A stretch of 64,000 nt of DNA from Streptomyces sp. CB09001 (GTDB lineage: Bacteria; Actinomycetota; Actinomycetes; Streptomycetales; Streptomycetaceae). How positions within the stretch are numbered: the first letter of the stretch is position 1; the number at the start of each line of letters is the position of its first letter. Below, one piece after another: positions 18,359 to 26,726 of this stretch. The stretch spans positions 62,001 through 126,000 of the forward strand of contig NZ_CP026730.1 of assembly GCF_003369795.1 (NCBI RefSeq), in the 5' to 3' direction. A program made the position numbers and the translations under genes. The notes below the pieces were generated by a model. The model saw only the letters and a program-made list of their open reading frames with translations, was not told the DNA's origin and did no database searches.

Positions 18359-19669
18359 ATGTTCGTACTGGCTCTCAGGTCGATCCGGCAACGCCCCGGG
18401 CGGTTCCTCGCGACGCTGCTGTCCGCCTTCCTGGGGGCGGTGGTCATCATGACGTTCAACTCGATGCACGACACGTCCGGGCAGGCCGGCGTCGACCCGG
18501 TCAGCGCGGAGACCCTGGGCACGTCGGCGGGCGTCGTCGGCGGTTACGGGACCCTGCTGGTGTTCTTCGCCGTGGCCTCGACGCTGACGGTCAACGTGCG
18601 CCAGCGCACCGCCGAGCTGGAGCTGCTGCGCTGCTCGGGGGCGACCCCGGCGCAGATCAAGCGGATGGTCGTGGGTGAGGCGGTGGCCGTGGCCCTGGTG
18701 GGCGCGGTGCTCGCCGTCGGCCCGGCGATGCTCGGTGGACGGGCGCTGCTGGGCATGTTCCACGACAGCGGCCAGGTGGCGCGGTCCGTGGACTACACCT
18801 TCGGGCCCGTCGCGCTGGCGAGCGGCGTGTCCATCACCCTGCTGGCGTCCGCGGGCGCCGCGTTCCTGGCGGTGCGGCGCCTGACCCGCGGTGGCCGGGA
18901 GCGGACCGGCGCGAAGCGGTTCCTGGCCGGTGCGGCGCTGGTCACCGGTGCCTCGGCGGCCGGTGCCACGTTCCTGTTCTCCGCGACCGACGAGATGCTG
19001 ATGGCGGCACCGGCCTACGGGGCGATCCTGCTGTCGGTCGGTTTCGCGCTGCTGTCGCCGCGACTGCTGAAGGGCGTGCTCGACCGGCTGCCGCTGAACG
19101 GCGCGAGCGGCTGGCTGGCCGTGCGCAACCTGCGTGAGCGGGCGAGTCACCTGGCCGGGATCCTGGTCTCGCTGATCCTGTTCACCGCGGTGTCGACGGC
19201 GACGATCACCATGCAGTCGGTGGAGAGCGACGCGGTGAAGGCCTCGGGTCTGGTCAAGTCGGTCGACGCCAAGAACCTGGAGACGCTGAACCTCACGGTG
19301 GTCGGCATCATCGCGGTGTTCGTGTGCGTGATGCTGATCAACTCGCTCTACGCGGCGACGACGTACCGCTCGCGCGAATTCGGTCAGCAGCGGCTGGCGG
19401 GAGCGACGCCGGGGCAGGTGCTGGGCGTGGTCGGCGCCGAGGGCGTGATCCTCACGGTCACGGGGGTGTTCTTCGGCACGGTGGCCGCGCTGGCCGGTGT
19501 GGTGCCGTTCACGGTGGTCCGCACCGACGCGGTGCTGCCGGACCAGTTCCCCGGTGTGTGGCTCGCGATGGTGGCGCTGGCGGCGACGGTGACGCTGGGG
19601 ACGAGCCTGGGCACGGCCCGGCGGGTGCTGCGGACGCCGGCGGTGGGGGCGGTGACGCCGGCCGCCTGA
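18359..19669 (+). CDS. FtsX-like ABC transporter permease
   Basis: 436 residues. A short N-terminal cytoplasmic segment (ALRSIRQRPGRF) precedes the first helix, and two FtsX-type hydrophobic blocks follow: about residues 60-175 (VGGYGTLLVFFAVASTLTVN, then LLRCSGATPAQIKRM) and about 300-430 (REFGQQRLAGATPGQVLGVVG). Duplicated R-x-x-G-A-T-P-x-Q motifs after the helices are typical. It partners with the ATPase immediately upstream. No large extracellular domain is present, so a peptide-sensing or export role is possible but unproven. Confidence 0.88.
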   Translation: MFVLALRSIRQRPGRFLATLLSAFLGAVVIMTFNSMHDTSGQAGVDPVSAETLGTSAGVVGGYGTLLVFFAVASTLTVNVRQRTAELELLRCSGATPAQIKRMVVGEAVAVALVGAVLAVGPAMLGGRALLGMFHDSGQVARSVDYTFGPVALASGVSITLLASAGAAFLAVRRLTRGGRERTGAKRFLAGAALVTGASAAGATFLFSATDEMLMAAPAYGAILLSVGFALLSPRLLKGVLDRLPLNGASGWLAVRNLRERASHLAGILVSLILFTAVSTATITMQSVESDAVKASGLVKSVDAKNLETLNLTVVGIIAVFVCVMLINSLYAATTYRSREFGQQRLAGATPGQVLGVVGAEGVILTVTGVFFGTVAALAGVVPFTVVRTDAVLPDQFPGVWLAMVALAATVTLGTSLGTARRVLRTPAVGAVTPAA

Positions 19670-19697
19670 GCGGCGAGGAGGAGAGGGAAAAGGGGAA

Positions 19698-19725
19698 GGG
19701 GGCGACTGCCGTGGCGGTCGCCCCC
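19698..19725. terminator. Bidirectional hairpin between convergent genes
   Basis: GGGGGCGAC (19698-19706) pairs perfectly with GTCGCCCCC (19717-19725) around a 10-base loop. It lies between the stop of the FtsX permease (plus) and the stop of the cupin gene (minus), where it can serve both. Confidence 0.75.
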
Positions 19726-19746
19726 TCTCGTGTGCCGGCGGGCGCG

Positions 19747-20106
19747 CTAGTCGGCCTTGGCGTACTCCTTCGCCATGCTGCCCGCGAAGTCGTACACGAC
19801 GCACTGTCCGTCGCCCACGACCCAGGCGTCGTGGCCCGGCGAGCAGACGAAGACGTCGCCGGGGCCCACCTCGCTCTCGGTGCCGTCGTCCATGCGGACG
19901 TGCATGCGTCCCTCGACCACGTAGCAGTTGTGGTGGATCATGCAGCTGTCGGTGCCCGCGATCGGCGCCACGGACTCCGACCAGCGCCAGCCCGGTTCGA
20001 AGGTGGCGACGGCGAAGTCGAGCCCTTCCATGTGCACGGCCTCGATGTGCCCGCGGGGGAAATCGCGCCGCTCGTCCGGCTTGTCGAGCGTCTTTGCCTC
20101 CAGCAT
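19747..20106 (-). CDS. Cupin domain protein
   Basis: 119 residues. A single small beta-barrel cupin with MIHHNCYVVEGRMHVRMDDGT and a PGDVFVCSPGHDAWVVGD second motif, which supply the usual His/Glu metal ligands. The start at 20106 is fixed by GGAGG eight bases upstream; an open frame continues upstream but is a shadow of the dehydratase gene. It lies 80 bp downstream of the serine/threonine dehydratase on the same strand. The function is unknown; similar small cupins bind small molecules or act as isomerases. Confidence 0.8.
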   Translation of the reverse strand: MLEAKTLDKPDERRDFPRGHIEAVHMEGLDFAVATFEPGWRWSESVAPIAGTDSCMIHHNCYVVEGRMHVRMDDGTESEVGPGDVFVCSPGHDAWVVGDGQCVVYDFAGSMAKEYAKAD

Positions 20107-20186
20107 GACGCTCCTCCTTTCCCTGTCCCCACCACTCCATCGTCCGCCTGTCAACTCGGCGGCGCCATCCGGGGGACGCGCGCGGC

Positions 20187-21164
20187 TCAGCGGGGCGCGC
20201 CGCAGAGTTCGGCGAACCGGGCGGCGTCCACGTTGCCGCCGGAGAGGATCACGCCGACGCGGGGCGGCAGGGCGTCGATCCGGCCGTTCAGGAGGGCGGC
20301 CAGCGGGGTGGCGCCGCTGGGTTCGAGGACGGTCTTCAGCCGTTCGAAGGCGAACCGCATCGCGTCCCGGATCTCGCCGTCGGACACGAGCACGATCCCG
20401 TCGAGCAGGCGCCGGTTGAGGGAGAACGTCAGCTCGCCGGGGGTGGGCAGGGCCTGGCCGTCGGCGATGGTGCGCGGGACCGGCACCGTGACCCGCCGGC
20501 CCGCGGCCAGGGAGCGCCTGGTGTCGTCCCCGGCCTCCGGCTCGACACCGATCACCCGGGTGCCGGGGTGCAGGGCCTTGACCGCGGTGGCGCTCCCGGC
20601 GATCAGTCCGCCGCCGCCTACCGGGGCGACCAGCGCGTCCAGCTCCCCCGTCTCCTCGACCAGTTCGAGGGCGGCGGTGCCCTGGCCCGCGATGACGTGC
20701 GGGTGCTCGTAGGGCGGGATCAGGGTCAGTCCGCGGTCGGCGGCCAGCGCTTCGGCGACGGCCACGCGGTCGCCGGTGTAGCGGTCGTAGGTGACGATCT
20801 CGGCGCCGTAGCCCGCGGTGGCGGCCCGCTTGGAGGGGGGCGCGTCCTCGGGCATCACGATCACCGCGGTCGTGCCCAGTTCGCGCGCGGCCAGGGCGAC
20901 CGCCTGGGCGTGGTTGCCCGAGGAGTAGGCGGCGACACCTCTGGAGAGCTGCTCCGGGGTGAGGCGGGAGGCCGCGTTGTAGGCGCCGCGGAACTTGAAC
21001 GCGCCGACCCGCTGGTGGTTCTCGCACTTGAGGAAGACCTCGGCGCCGACGAGGGCGTCCAGGGTGCGCGAGCGCAGCACCGGGGTGCGGTGCGCGACGC
21101 CCGCCAGGCGGGCCGCGGCGGAGCGGACGTCGTCGAGGGTGACCGGCGGTGTGGTGGTCGTCAC
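20187..21164 (-). CDS. PLP-dependent serine/threonine dehydratase-type ammonia-lyase
   Basis: 325 residues, GTG start with TGAGGA about 8 bases upstream. It is a fold-type II PLP enzyme: Lys57 in GAFKFRGA is the Schiff-base residue, SSGNHAQ binds the carboxylate, and GGGGLIAG holds the PLP phosphate. Length and motifs match short threonine/serine dehydratases, serine racemases and threo-3-hydroxyaspartate ammonia-lyases; these cannot be told apart by eye. The regulator gene ends 9 bp upstream, so the pair forms one operon. The DauR-like partner points to D- or hydroxy-amino acid catabolism. Confidence 0.88.
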   Translation of the reverse strand: MTTTTPPVTLDDVRSAAARLAGVAHRTPVLRSRTLDALVGAEVFLKCENHQRVGAFKFRGAYNAASRLTPEQLSRGVAAYSSGNHAQAVALAARELGTTAVIVMPEDAPPSKRAATAGYGAEIVTYDRYTGDRVAVAEALAADRGLTLIPPYEHPHVIAGQGTAALELVEETGELDALVAPVGGGGLIAGSATAVKALHPGTRVIGVEPEAGDDTRRSLAAGRRVTVPVPRTIADGQALPTPGELTFSLNRRLLDGIVLVSDGEIRDAMRFAFERLKTVLEPSGATPLAALLNGRIDALPPRVGVILSGGNVDAARFAELCGAPR

Positions 21165-21172
21165 GGGTGTCC

Positions 21173-21853
21173 TCAGGGGGTGTCGGCGGCCGGGCCGGTG
21201 TCGGCGCGGGCCTGGGAGAGGTAGTGGTAGGCGGAGGCGCGGGAGATGCCGAGCCGGGTGGCGACGTGCTCGACCGAGCGGCGTACGGCGAACACTCCGC
21301 GCCCGTCGAGGTCGCGGAACAGCTGGAGCCGCCGGTCCCGGTCCAGCGCCGCCCAGCTGGTGTCGCGGCGCAGCGGGTGGGCGTCCACGATGGCGTCGAC
21401 CACGGCGTCGATGTCGTCGCCGAAGGTGGTCGCCGGTACCTGGGCGGGGGTGCGGGCGGTCCCGGCGAGGGCGCCGAGGAGGGCGTGGGCCCGGTCGACG
21501 GCGGTGACGTCCAGGTTGACGCACAGGGCTCCGAACACGGCGCCCGAGGAGTCGCGCAGCACCATGGTGGAGGACTTGAGCAGGGTGCCGCCGGCCGTGC
21601 GGGTGACGTAGTTCAGCTCGTCGTGCGCCTCGTCGCCGCGGGCCAGCACGCGCATGCCGATCTCACTCATCGCCCCGCCCACCGTCCGCCCGGTCACCGA
21701 CCCCGCGACGGCCACGACCGAGCGCTCGGGGCGCCGGTAGTCGTGCAGCACCGCCTCGCAGACCGGTCCGAACGTCGCGGCGATCCCGTCGACGACGGGG
21801 CGCAGCGCGGCGAGGACGGCGTCACGTTCGGCGTCCAGTGCGGGTTCGTTCAT
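21173..21853 (-). CDS. YheO/DauR-like PAS and HTH transcriptional regulator
   Basis: 226 residues. A YheO-like PAS domain covers about 10-130 (LRPVVDGIAATFGPVCEAVLHDY, then TMVLRDSSGAVFGALCVNLDV). A C-terminal helix-turn-helix follows at about 175-215 (GRGVFAVRRSVEHVATRLGISRASAYHYL). This is the DauR architecture; DauR represses D-arginine dehydrogenase genes. Here it precedes an ammonia-lyase gene and probably controls it. The start is the ATG at 21853. Overlapping inverted half-sites (21870-21895) immediately upstream suggest autoregulation. Confidence 0.85.
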   Translation of the reverse strand: MNEPALDAERDAVLAALRPVVDGIAATFGPVCEAVLHDYRRPERSVVAVAGSVTGRTVGGAMSEIGMRVLARGDEAHDELNYVTRTAGGTLLKSSTMVLRDSSGAVFGALCVNLDVTAVDRAHALLGALAGTARTPAQVPATTFGDDIDAVVDAIVDAHPLRRDTSWAALDRDRRLQLFRDLDGRGVFAVRRSVEHVATRLGISRASAYHYLSQARADTGPAADTP

Positions 21854-21869
21854 GCGAGTCAGATTACAC

Positions 21870-21895
21870 GTCCAGCCATTGGACGAGGAGTCCAA
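21870..21895. promoter_or_regulatory. Overlapping inverted half-sites upstream of the DauR-like gene
   Basis: GTCCAGCCATTGGAC (21870-21884) is an inverted repeat, and TTGGACGAGGAGTCCAA (21879-21895) is a second one sharing the central TTGGAC. Three half-sites alternate in orientation within 26 bp, 16 bp upstream of the regulator start. This is a plausible autoregulatory operator. Confidence 0.5.
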
Positions 21896-22075
21896 GGAGA
21901 GTGTCGTTCGGCATCGGGGCGCGATCCGCTGTTCGACCACTGCGGCCCCGGGGCCGCTGCACTGCACCCCGGGCGCCGGACGGATCGCCCCGGTTCCTGG
22001 ACGTCGAGCCGCTCAGGCTGCTCGGCGCGCTCGACATCGCGCTGCCCGCCCTCCGGGCGGGAACTGCGGGAGTGC

Positions 22076-22219
22076 ATGACCCGGCACGGGTATGTCTCCC
22101 GCTACTACGAGGCCAATCCCGCCGACGACTACTGGACCTTCCGGTGGACCGACACGGCACTGCTCGGCGGCCTCGCCCTCGCCCTCGTCACGGTCCTTCT
22201 GCTGCGCCGCCGGGTCTGA
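22076..22219 (+). CDS. Small single-helix membrane ORF or 3' remnant
   Basis: 47 codons from ATG. The peptide MTRHGYVSRYYEANPADDYW leads into a transmembrane helix (TALLGGLALALVTVLLL) and ends in an Arg-rich RRRV cap. The layout resembles the C-terminal tail of Streptomyces membrane proteins that end in a P-A-D-x-x-W motif plus one helix (from memory). No convincing ribosome site precedes the ATG and the upstream 220 bp do not continue a clear frame, so this is probably the decayed 3' end of a larger gene. The remainder of the 21854-22275 gap holds only the operator described above. Confidence 0.35.
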   Translation: MTRHGYVSRYYEANPADDYWTFRWTDTALLGGLALALVTVLLLRRRV

Positions 22220-22275
22220 CACCCGGACCGGCGCCTGTCACTGTCCGAGTCCCCCGTACGGAGGTCGTTCCCCCC

Positions 22276-23076
22276 ATGGCCAAGGACGCCAAGTCCCCGA
22301 AGAAGCTGCGCAGCAACCGTGCCGCGCTCACGCACAAGGTCGGGTACGCGCTGCGCCACCCCGAGCGCGTCGGCCCCTACGTCCGCCGGGCCGGCCGGGA
22401 CGCGTGGCTGCGGGTCAAGCACCCCGACCACGTCGGCTACTACCGGGCGGTGATGGCCTCCGACACCCGGCGCAGCCCCGAGGCCGCGGTCGGCAGCCGG
22501 ACGCACGACCGCTGGCTGGCCCTCGGGCAGATGCAGTTCGACTACCTGGTCGAGCACGGGCTGCGCCCCGAGCACCGCATGCTCGACATCGGCTGCGGCA
22601 ACCTGCGCGGCGGCTGGCGGTTCATCGACCACCTCGACACCGGCCACTACTACGGCATCGACATCTCGCCGGACATCCTGATCGCCGCCAAGAAGATCCT
22701 GACCGAGCGCGGACTCCAGGCCAAGCTGCCCCACCTGACCCTCACCGGGGACCTGCGGCTGGAGTTCCTGCCCGACGACCACTTCGACGTCGTCCACGCG
22801 CACAGCGTCTTCTCGCACTCGCCGCTGAACGTCATCGACGAGTGCCTGGCGCACGTCGGGCGCGTCCTGACGGACACCGGGTTCTTCGACTTCACCTTCG
22901 ACCGGACGGAGGACACCGAGCACCAGGTGCTCCGCGAGGACTTCTACTACCGCACGGACACGCTGCTCACCCTGGCCGCCCAGCACAACCTGCACGCGCG
23001 GTTCATGGAGGACTGGGAGAAGCGGCCGCACGGCCAGTCCAAGATCCGGGTGAGCCGCTCACCGCTGCCGTCGTAG
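22276..23076 (+). CDS. SAM-dependent methyltransferase (class I)
   Basis: 266 residues. Motif I is at 102-110 (RMLDIGCGNLRGGWRF); motif II lies in YYGIDISPDILIAAKKIL and a motif IV-like region in DDHFDVVHAHSVFSHSP. The basic N-terminus (KSPKKLRSNRAALTHKVG) is unusual and may contact a polyanionic or acidic partner. The acceptor substrate is unknown. A GGAGG lies 11 bases before ATG. A GC hairpin follows at 23097-23121. Confidence 0.82.
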   Translation: MAKDAKSPKKLRSNRAALTHKVGYALRHPERVGPYVRRAGRDAWLRVKHPDHVGYYRAVMASDTRRSPEAAVGSRTHDRWLALGQMQFDYLVEHGLRPEHRMLDIGCGNLRGGWRFIDHLDTGHYYGIDISPDILIAAKKILTERGLQAKLPHLTLTGDLRLEFLPDDHFDVVHAHSVFSHSPLNVIDECLAHVGRVLTDTGFFDFTFDRTEDTEHQVLREDFYYRTDTLLTLAAQHNLHARFMEDWEKRPHGQSKIRVSRSPLPS

Positions 23077-23096
23077 GCGGCCGATCGAGCGACCCG

Positions 23097-23121
23097 GGGG
23101 CCGGACGGTCCGCCCGGCCCC
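23097..23121. terminator. GC-rich hairpin after the methyltransferase
   Basis: GGGGCCGG (23097-23104) pairs with CCGGCCCC (23114-23121) around a 9-base loop, 20 bp after the methyltransferase stop. The rest of the 23077-23421 gap shows no convincing gene; an AT-richer patch (23356-23383, with TAGCAT) just upstream of phoD may hold its promoter. I saw no GTTCAC-type PHO boxes. Confidence 0.5.
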
Positions 23122-23421
23122 TACGGGCGTGGGTCGACGCGCCGCCAGGCGGGCCGGGAACCCGCGCCCCGGCGGCCGGCCGCGGCCGCGCGGCGCGGGC
23201 GGACCCGGCGGACGCTGTCGCCCTCGTCCCACCAGCGGCCGGCGGCCGCCACCTCGTAGCGCCGTGTCCCGGCCATGGCTGCCGGGTCCCCCGGAGGGAC
23301 CGCACCCACCCGCGCGTACCTCCTCCTGTGTGATCACTCCGCAAGCCCTGCCCGTTTAAGGCGTTTTGTCTGCTTAGCATGCGGGGTCCGCGCATCGCCC
23401 CGTTGTACGAGAGGACACCAG

Positions 23422-25083
23422 ATGGCGCCCACGGGCCGACCCAGCGCACTGGCCGAGCACGCCTTCTCCCCCCACGACGCCGTGCTGGGCGCCGCCGCCC
23501 GGCACCTCGGCCGAAGGCGCTTCCTCACCGTGACCGCGGCCGCCGCCGCGCTCGCCTTCTCCACCAACCTGCCGGCCCGCGGCGCGGTCGCCGCGCCCGA
23601 ACGCACCGCCCGGATCAGCAAGGACCCCTTCACCCTCGGTGTCGCCTCCGGCGACCCGCTGCCGGACTCGGTGCTGCTGTGGACCAGGCTGGCCCCCGAG
23701 CCGTTCCTCGAGGACGGCGGCATGGGCACGGAGCGGGTCACCGTGGAGTGGGAGGTGGCCCTGGACGAGTACTTCGCGGCCGTCCTGTCCCGGGGCACCG
23801 CCGACGCGCACGCCGAGTACAACCACAGCGTCCACGTCGACGTGAAGGGCCTGACACCGGGGACCGTCTACTACTACCGCTTCCGTGCCGGGGCGTGGCT
23901 CAGCCCTGCCGGCCGCACCCGCACCGCCCCCGCGGCGGGCAGCGTCACCCCGTCGCTGAAGCTCGCCGCGGTCGCCTGCCAGGCCTACCAGGACGGCTAC
24001 TACACGGTGCTCCGCCACGTCTCCCAGGACGACGTCGACGTGGTGTTCCACCTCGGCGACTACCTGTACGAGTACGCGGTGAACTCCGAGGGCGGGGAGC
24101 GCCGATACACCGACATCACGCTGCCCGACGTCTTCAACCGCGAGACGATGACCCTCGCGGACTACCGGCTGCGCTACTCGCTCTACAAGAGCGACGAGGA
24201 CCTGCGGGCCGCACACGCGGCGCACCCGTTCGTCGTCGCCTGGGACGACCACGAGACCGAGAACAACTACGCGGGCGGCATCCCGGAGAACGACATCCCG
24301 CCGTCCGAGTTCCTGCTGCGCCGGGCCGCCGCGTACCGCGCGTACTGGGAGAACCAGCCGCTGCGCGCCGCCCAGCTGCCGCAGGGTCCCGACGCGCGGC
24401 TGTACCGCCGGCTGCACTGGGGCACGCTCGCCCAGTTCGACATCCTGGACACCCGCCAGTACCGCTCCGACCAGGCCTACGACGACCGGCCGCACGCCCC
24501 CGGGGCCGAGTCGGACGACCCGGCGCGCACCATCACCGGCGCCGCGCAGGAGCAGTGGCTGCTCGACGGCTGGAAGGGCTCGACCGCGCTGTGGAACGTG
24601 ATGCCCCAGCAGGTGTGCTTCTCCCAGCGCAAGTTCGACGTGACCGCCGACGCCGCGCTCTCCATGGACGCCTGGGACGGCTACCGGGCCTCGCGGGGCC
24701 GGGTGGTCGCCGGGGCGAAGGCCGCCGGGGTCGAGAACTGGCTGATCCTCACCGGCGACGTGCACGTGGGTTACGCCCTCGACGTCAAGGAGGACTTCGA
24801 CGACCCGGCCTCCGCCACCGTCGGCACGGAGGTCACCTGCACCTCGGTGGCCAGCGGCCGGGACGGCGTGGAGCAGCCCGCCAACTGGGACCTGTATCTC
24901 AAGGCCAACCCGCACATGAAGTTCTACAACGGCAAGCGCGGCTACGTCCGGGCCGAACTCGGCCGTCAGGCCGCCCACCTCGACTTCAGGACGGTCTCCG
25001 CCATCAGCACGCCCGGCGCCCCGGTGACCACGGCCGCGTCCTTCGTCACCGAGGCGGGCGAACCGGGGCTGAAGCCCGCCTGA
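23422..25083 (+). CDS. phoD: Secreted alkaline phosphatase D (PhoD)
   Basis: 553 residues. A twin-arginine signal (GRRRFLTVTAAAAALAF at about 30-46) directs TAT export of the folded enzyme. The PhoD N-terminal domain begins at about 68 (DPFTLGVASGDPLPDSVLLWTRL). The metallophosphatase core has LGDYLYEY, AWDDHETENNY and LTGDVHVGYALDV, supplying the Fe/Ca active-site ligands. PhoD is a phosphodiesterase/phosphomonoesterase that releases phosphate outside the cell, in Streptomyces normally under PhoP control. No clear PHO box is visible here, so the regulation may differ. Confidence 0.93.
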   Translation: MAPTGRPSALAEHAFSPHDAVLGAAARHLGRRRFLTVTAAAAALAFSTNLPARGAVAAPERTARISKDPFTLGVASGDPLPDSVLLWTRLAPEPFLEDGGMGTERVTVEWEVALDEYFAAVLSRGTADAHAEYNHSVHVDVKGLTPGTVYYYRFRAGAWLSPAGRTRTAPAAGSVTPSLKLAAVACQAYQDGYYTVLRHVSQDDVDVVFHLGDYLYEYAVNSEGGERRYTDITLPDVFNRETMTLADYRLRYSLYKSDEDLRAAHAAHPFVVAWDDHETENNYAGGIPENDIPPSEFLLRRAAAYRAYWENQPLRAAQLPQGPDARLYRRLHWGTLAQFDILDTRQYRSDQAYDDRPHAPGAESDDPARTITGAAQEQWLLDGWKGSTALWNVMPQQVCFSQRKFDVTADAALSMDAWDGYRASRGRVVAGAKAAGVENWLILTGDVHVGYALDVKEDFDDPASATVGTEVTCTSVASGRDGVEQPANWDLYLKANPHMKFYNGKRGYVRAELGRQAAHLDFRTVSAISTPGAPVTTAASFVTEAGEPGLKPA

Positions 25084-25287
25084 CCCGGGTCCGACCGGCG
25101 GGAGGGCGGGCGTCCGCGTACTGCACATGGCACCCACGGCGTCCCCCATAGCGCGAAACAGTCCGGGGTCGGGCATCGCCGCGGAACTTTGCGGCAAGGC
25201 CTGTGACTTCGTCGCGGGCGCACCGTGACCCACGGTCGCCCACCACAACACCGCTGTCTCGCACAGCGTCCGAAGGAGGCACATCGC

Positions 25288-26664
25288 ATGGTCGGCAGAC
25301 ATGCCGCGCGCAGCCGCCGCGCAGCCCTCACCGCGCTCGGCGCCCTGGTTCTGACCGCACTGCCCTCGGCCGCCTCGGCGGCGCCGCCGCCGGTTCCCGG
25401 ACCGCGGCCCGCCGTGGCCCGCACGCCCGACGCCGCCACCGCGCCGGCGCGCATGCTGAGCGCGATGGAGCGCGACCTGAGGCTGGCGCCCGGACAGGCG
25501 GCGGCCCGGCTGGTCAACGAGGCGGAGGCGGGCACCCGCGCGGGCATGCTGCGCAACACGCTGGGCGACCGCTTCGCCGGTGCCTGGGTGAGCGGGGCGA
25601 CCTCCGCCGAGCTGACCGTCGCCACCACCGACGCAGCGGACACCGCGGCCATCGAGGCGCAGGGCGCCGAGGCCGCCGTCGTGGGCCGGAACCTCGCCGA
25701 GCTGCGCGCGGTCAAGGAGAAGCTGGACGCCGCCGCCGTCCGCGCCCGGACCCGGCAGACGCCCGTCTGGTACGTCGACGTGAAGACCAACCGGGTCACG
25801 GTCCAGGCGACCGGCGAGCAGGCCGCGGCCGACTTCGTCGAGGCCGCCGGTGTGCCGGCCGAGGACGTGGGCGTCCGCGTCTCGCCGGACCAGCCGCGGG
25901 TGCTGGAGGACCTGGTGGGCGGCGACGCCTACTACATCAACGACCAGGCCCGTTGCTCCATCGGCTTCTCCGTCACCAAGGACGACCAGGAGGGCTTCGC
26001 CACGGCCGGGCACTGCGGCGACCCGGGCGCCACCACCACCGGGTTCAACGAGGCCGACCAGGGCACCTTCCAGGCCTCCACCTTCCCCGGCAAGGACATG
26101 GCCTGGGTGGGCGTCAACTCCGGCTGGACCGCCACGCCGGACGTGAAGGCCGAGGGCGGCGAGAAGATCCAGCTCGCCGGGTCGGTGGAGGCGCTCGTGG
26201 GTGCCTCGGTGTGCCGTTCCGGTTCGACCACGGGATGGCACTGCGGCACGATCCAGCAGCACGACACGAGTGTCACCTACCCGGAGGGCACCGTCGACGG
26301 GCTGACCGAGACCACGGTGTGCGCCGAACCCGGCGACTCCGGCGGCCCCTTCGTGTCGGGCGTCCAGGCGCAGGGCACCACGTCCGGCGGCTCCGGCGAC
26401 TGCACCAACGGCGGGACCACCTTCTACCAGCCGATCAATCCGCTGCTCAGCGACTTCGGCCTCACTCTGAAGACCACCTCCGCCGCGGCTCAGACACCCG
26501 CGCCGCAGGACAACGCGGCGGCGGACGCGTGGACCGCGGGCCGGGTCTACGAGGTCGGCACCACCGTCTCCTTCGACGGCGTGCGCTACCGCTGCCTGCA
26601 GAGCCACCAGGCCCAGGGCGCCGGGTCACCGGCGAGCGCCCCGGCCCTGTGGCAGCGGGTCTGA
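25288..26664 (+). CDS. Streptogrisin C-like secreted serine protease with chitin-binding domain
   Basis: 458 residues. A signal peptide covers ~1-31 (ends SAASA). The alpha-lytic-protease-type propeptide covers ~48-203. The S1 catalytic domain (from about 205) has the triad H242 (TAGHCGD), D270 (GKDMAWVG) and S351 (PGDSGGPF). A Thr/Pro/Ala linker leads to a carbohydrate-binding module at ~412-458 (AWTAGRVYEVGTTVSFDG, YRCLQSHQAQ, ALWQRV). The chitin-binding tail marks the SprC subgroup rather than SprA/B. Four cysteines of the domain can form the usual disulfides. The start at 25288 is set by AAGGAGG ten bases upstream. Confidence 0.93.
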   Translation: MVGRHAARSRRAALTALGALVLTALPSAASAAPPPVPGPRPAVARTPDAATAPARMLSAMERDLRLAPGQAAARLVNEAEAGTRAGMLRNTLGDRFAGAWVSGATSAELTVATTDAADTAAIEAQGAEAAVVGRNLAELRAVKEKLDAAAVRARTRQTPVWYVDVKTNRVTVQATGEQAAADFVEAAGVPAEDVGVRVSPDQPRVLEDLVGGDAYYINDQARCSIGFSVTKDDQEGFATAGHCGDPGATTTGFNEADQGTFQASTFPGKDMAWVGVNSGWTATPDVKAEGGEKIQLAGSVEALVGASVCRSGSTTGWHCGTIQQHDTSVTYPEGTVDGLTETTVCAEPGDSGGPFVSGVQAQGTTSGGSGDCTNGGTTFYQPINPLLSDFGLTLKTTSAAAQTPAPQDNAAADAWTAGRVYEVGTTVSFDGVRYRCLQSHQAQGAGSPASAPALWQRV

Positions 26665-26675
26665 CGGACATTCGT

Positions 26676-26710
26676 CCGGCGCGGGTCCGCCCGAAGCGGC
26701 CCCGCGCCGG
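26676..26710. terminator. Long two-stage hairpin between convergent genes
   Basis: CCGGCGCGGG (26676-26685) pairs with CCCGCGCCGG (26701-26710), and the intervening bases form a second stem CCGC/GCGG. It lies between the protease stop (plus) and the serine-hydrolase stop (minus) and should terminate both. Confidence 0.75.
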
Positions 26711-26726
26711 CCCGTGTCCCGGCGGC

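Noticed and set aside
23121..23309. Small minus-strand frame between the methyltransferase and phoD
   Set aside because: Arg/Pro/Gly-rich without hydrophobic or conserved pattern and without a ribosome site; typical high-GC noise.
23356..23421. PHO box upstream of phoD
   Set aside because: I looked for GTTCAC direct repeats and found none, so PhoP control is not claimed.
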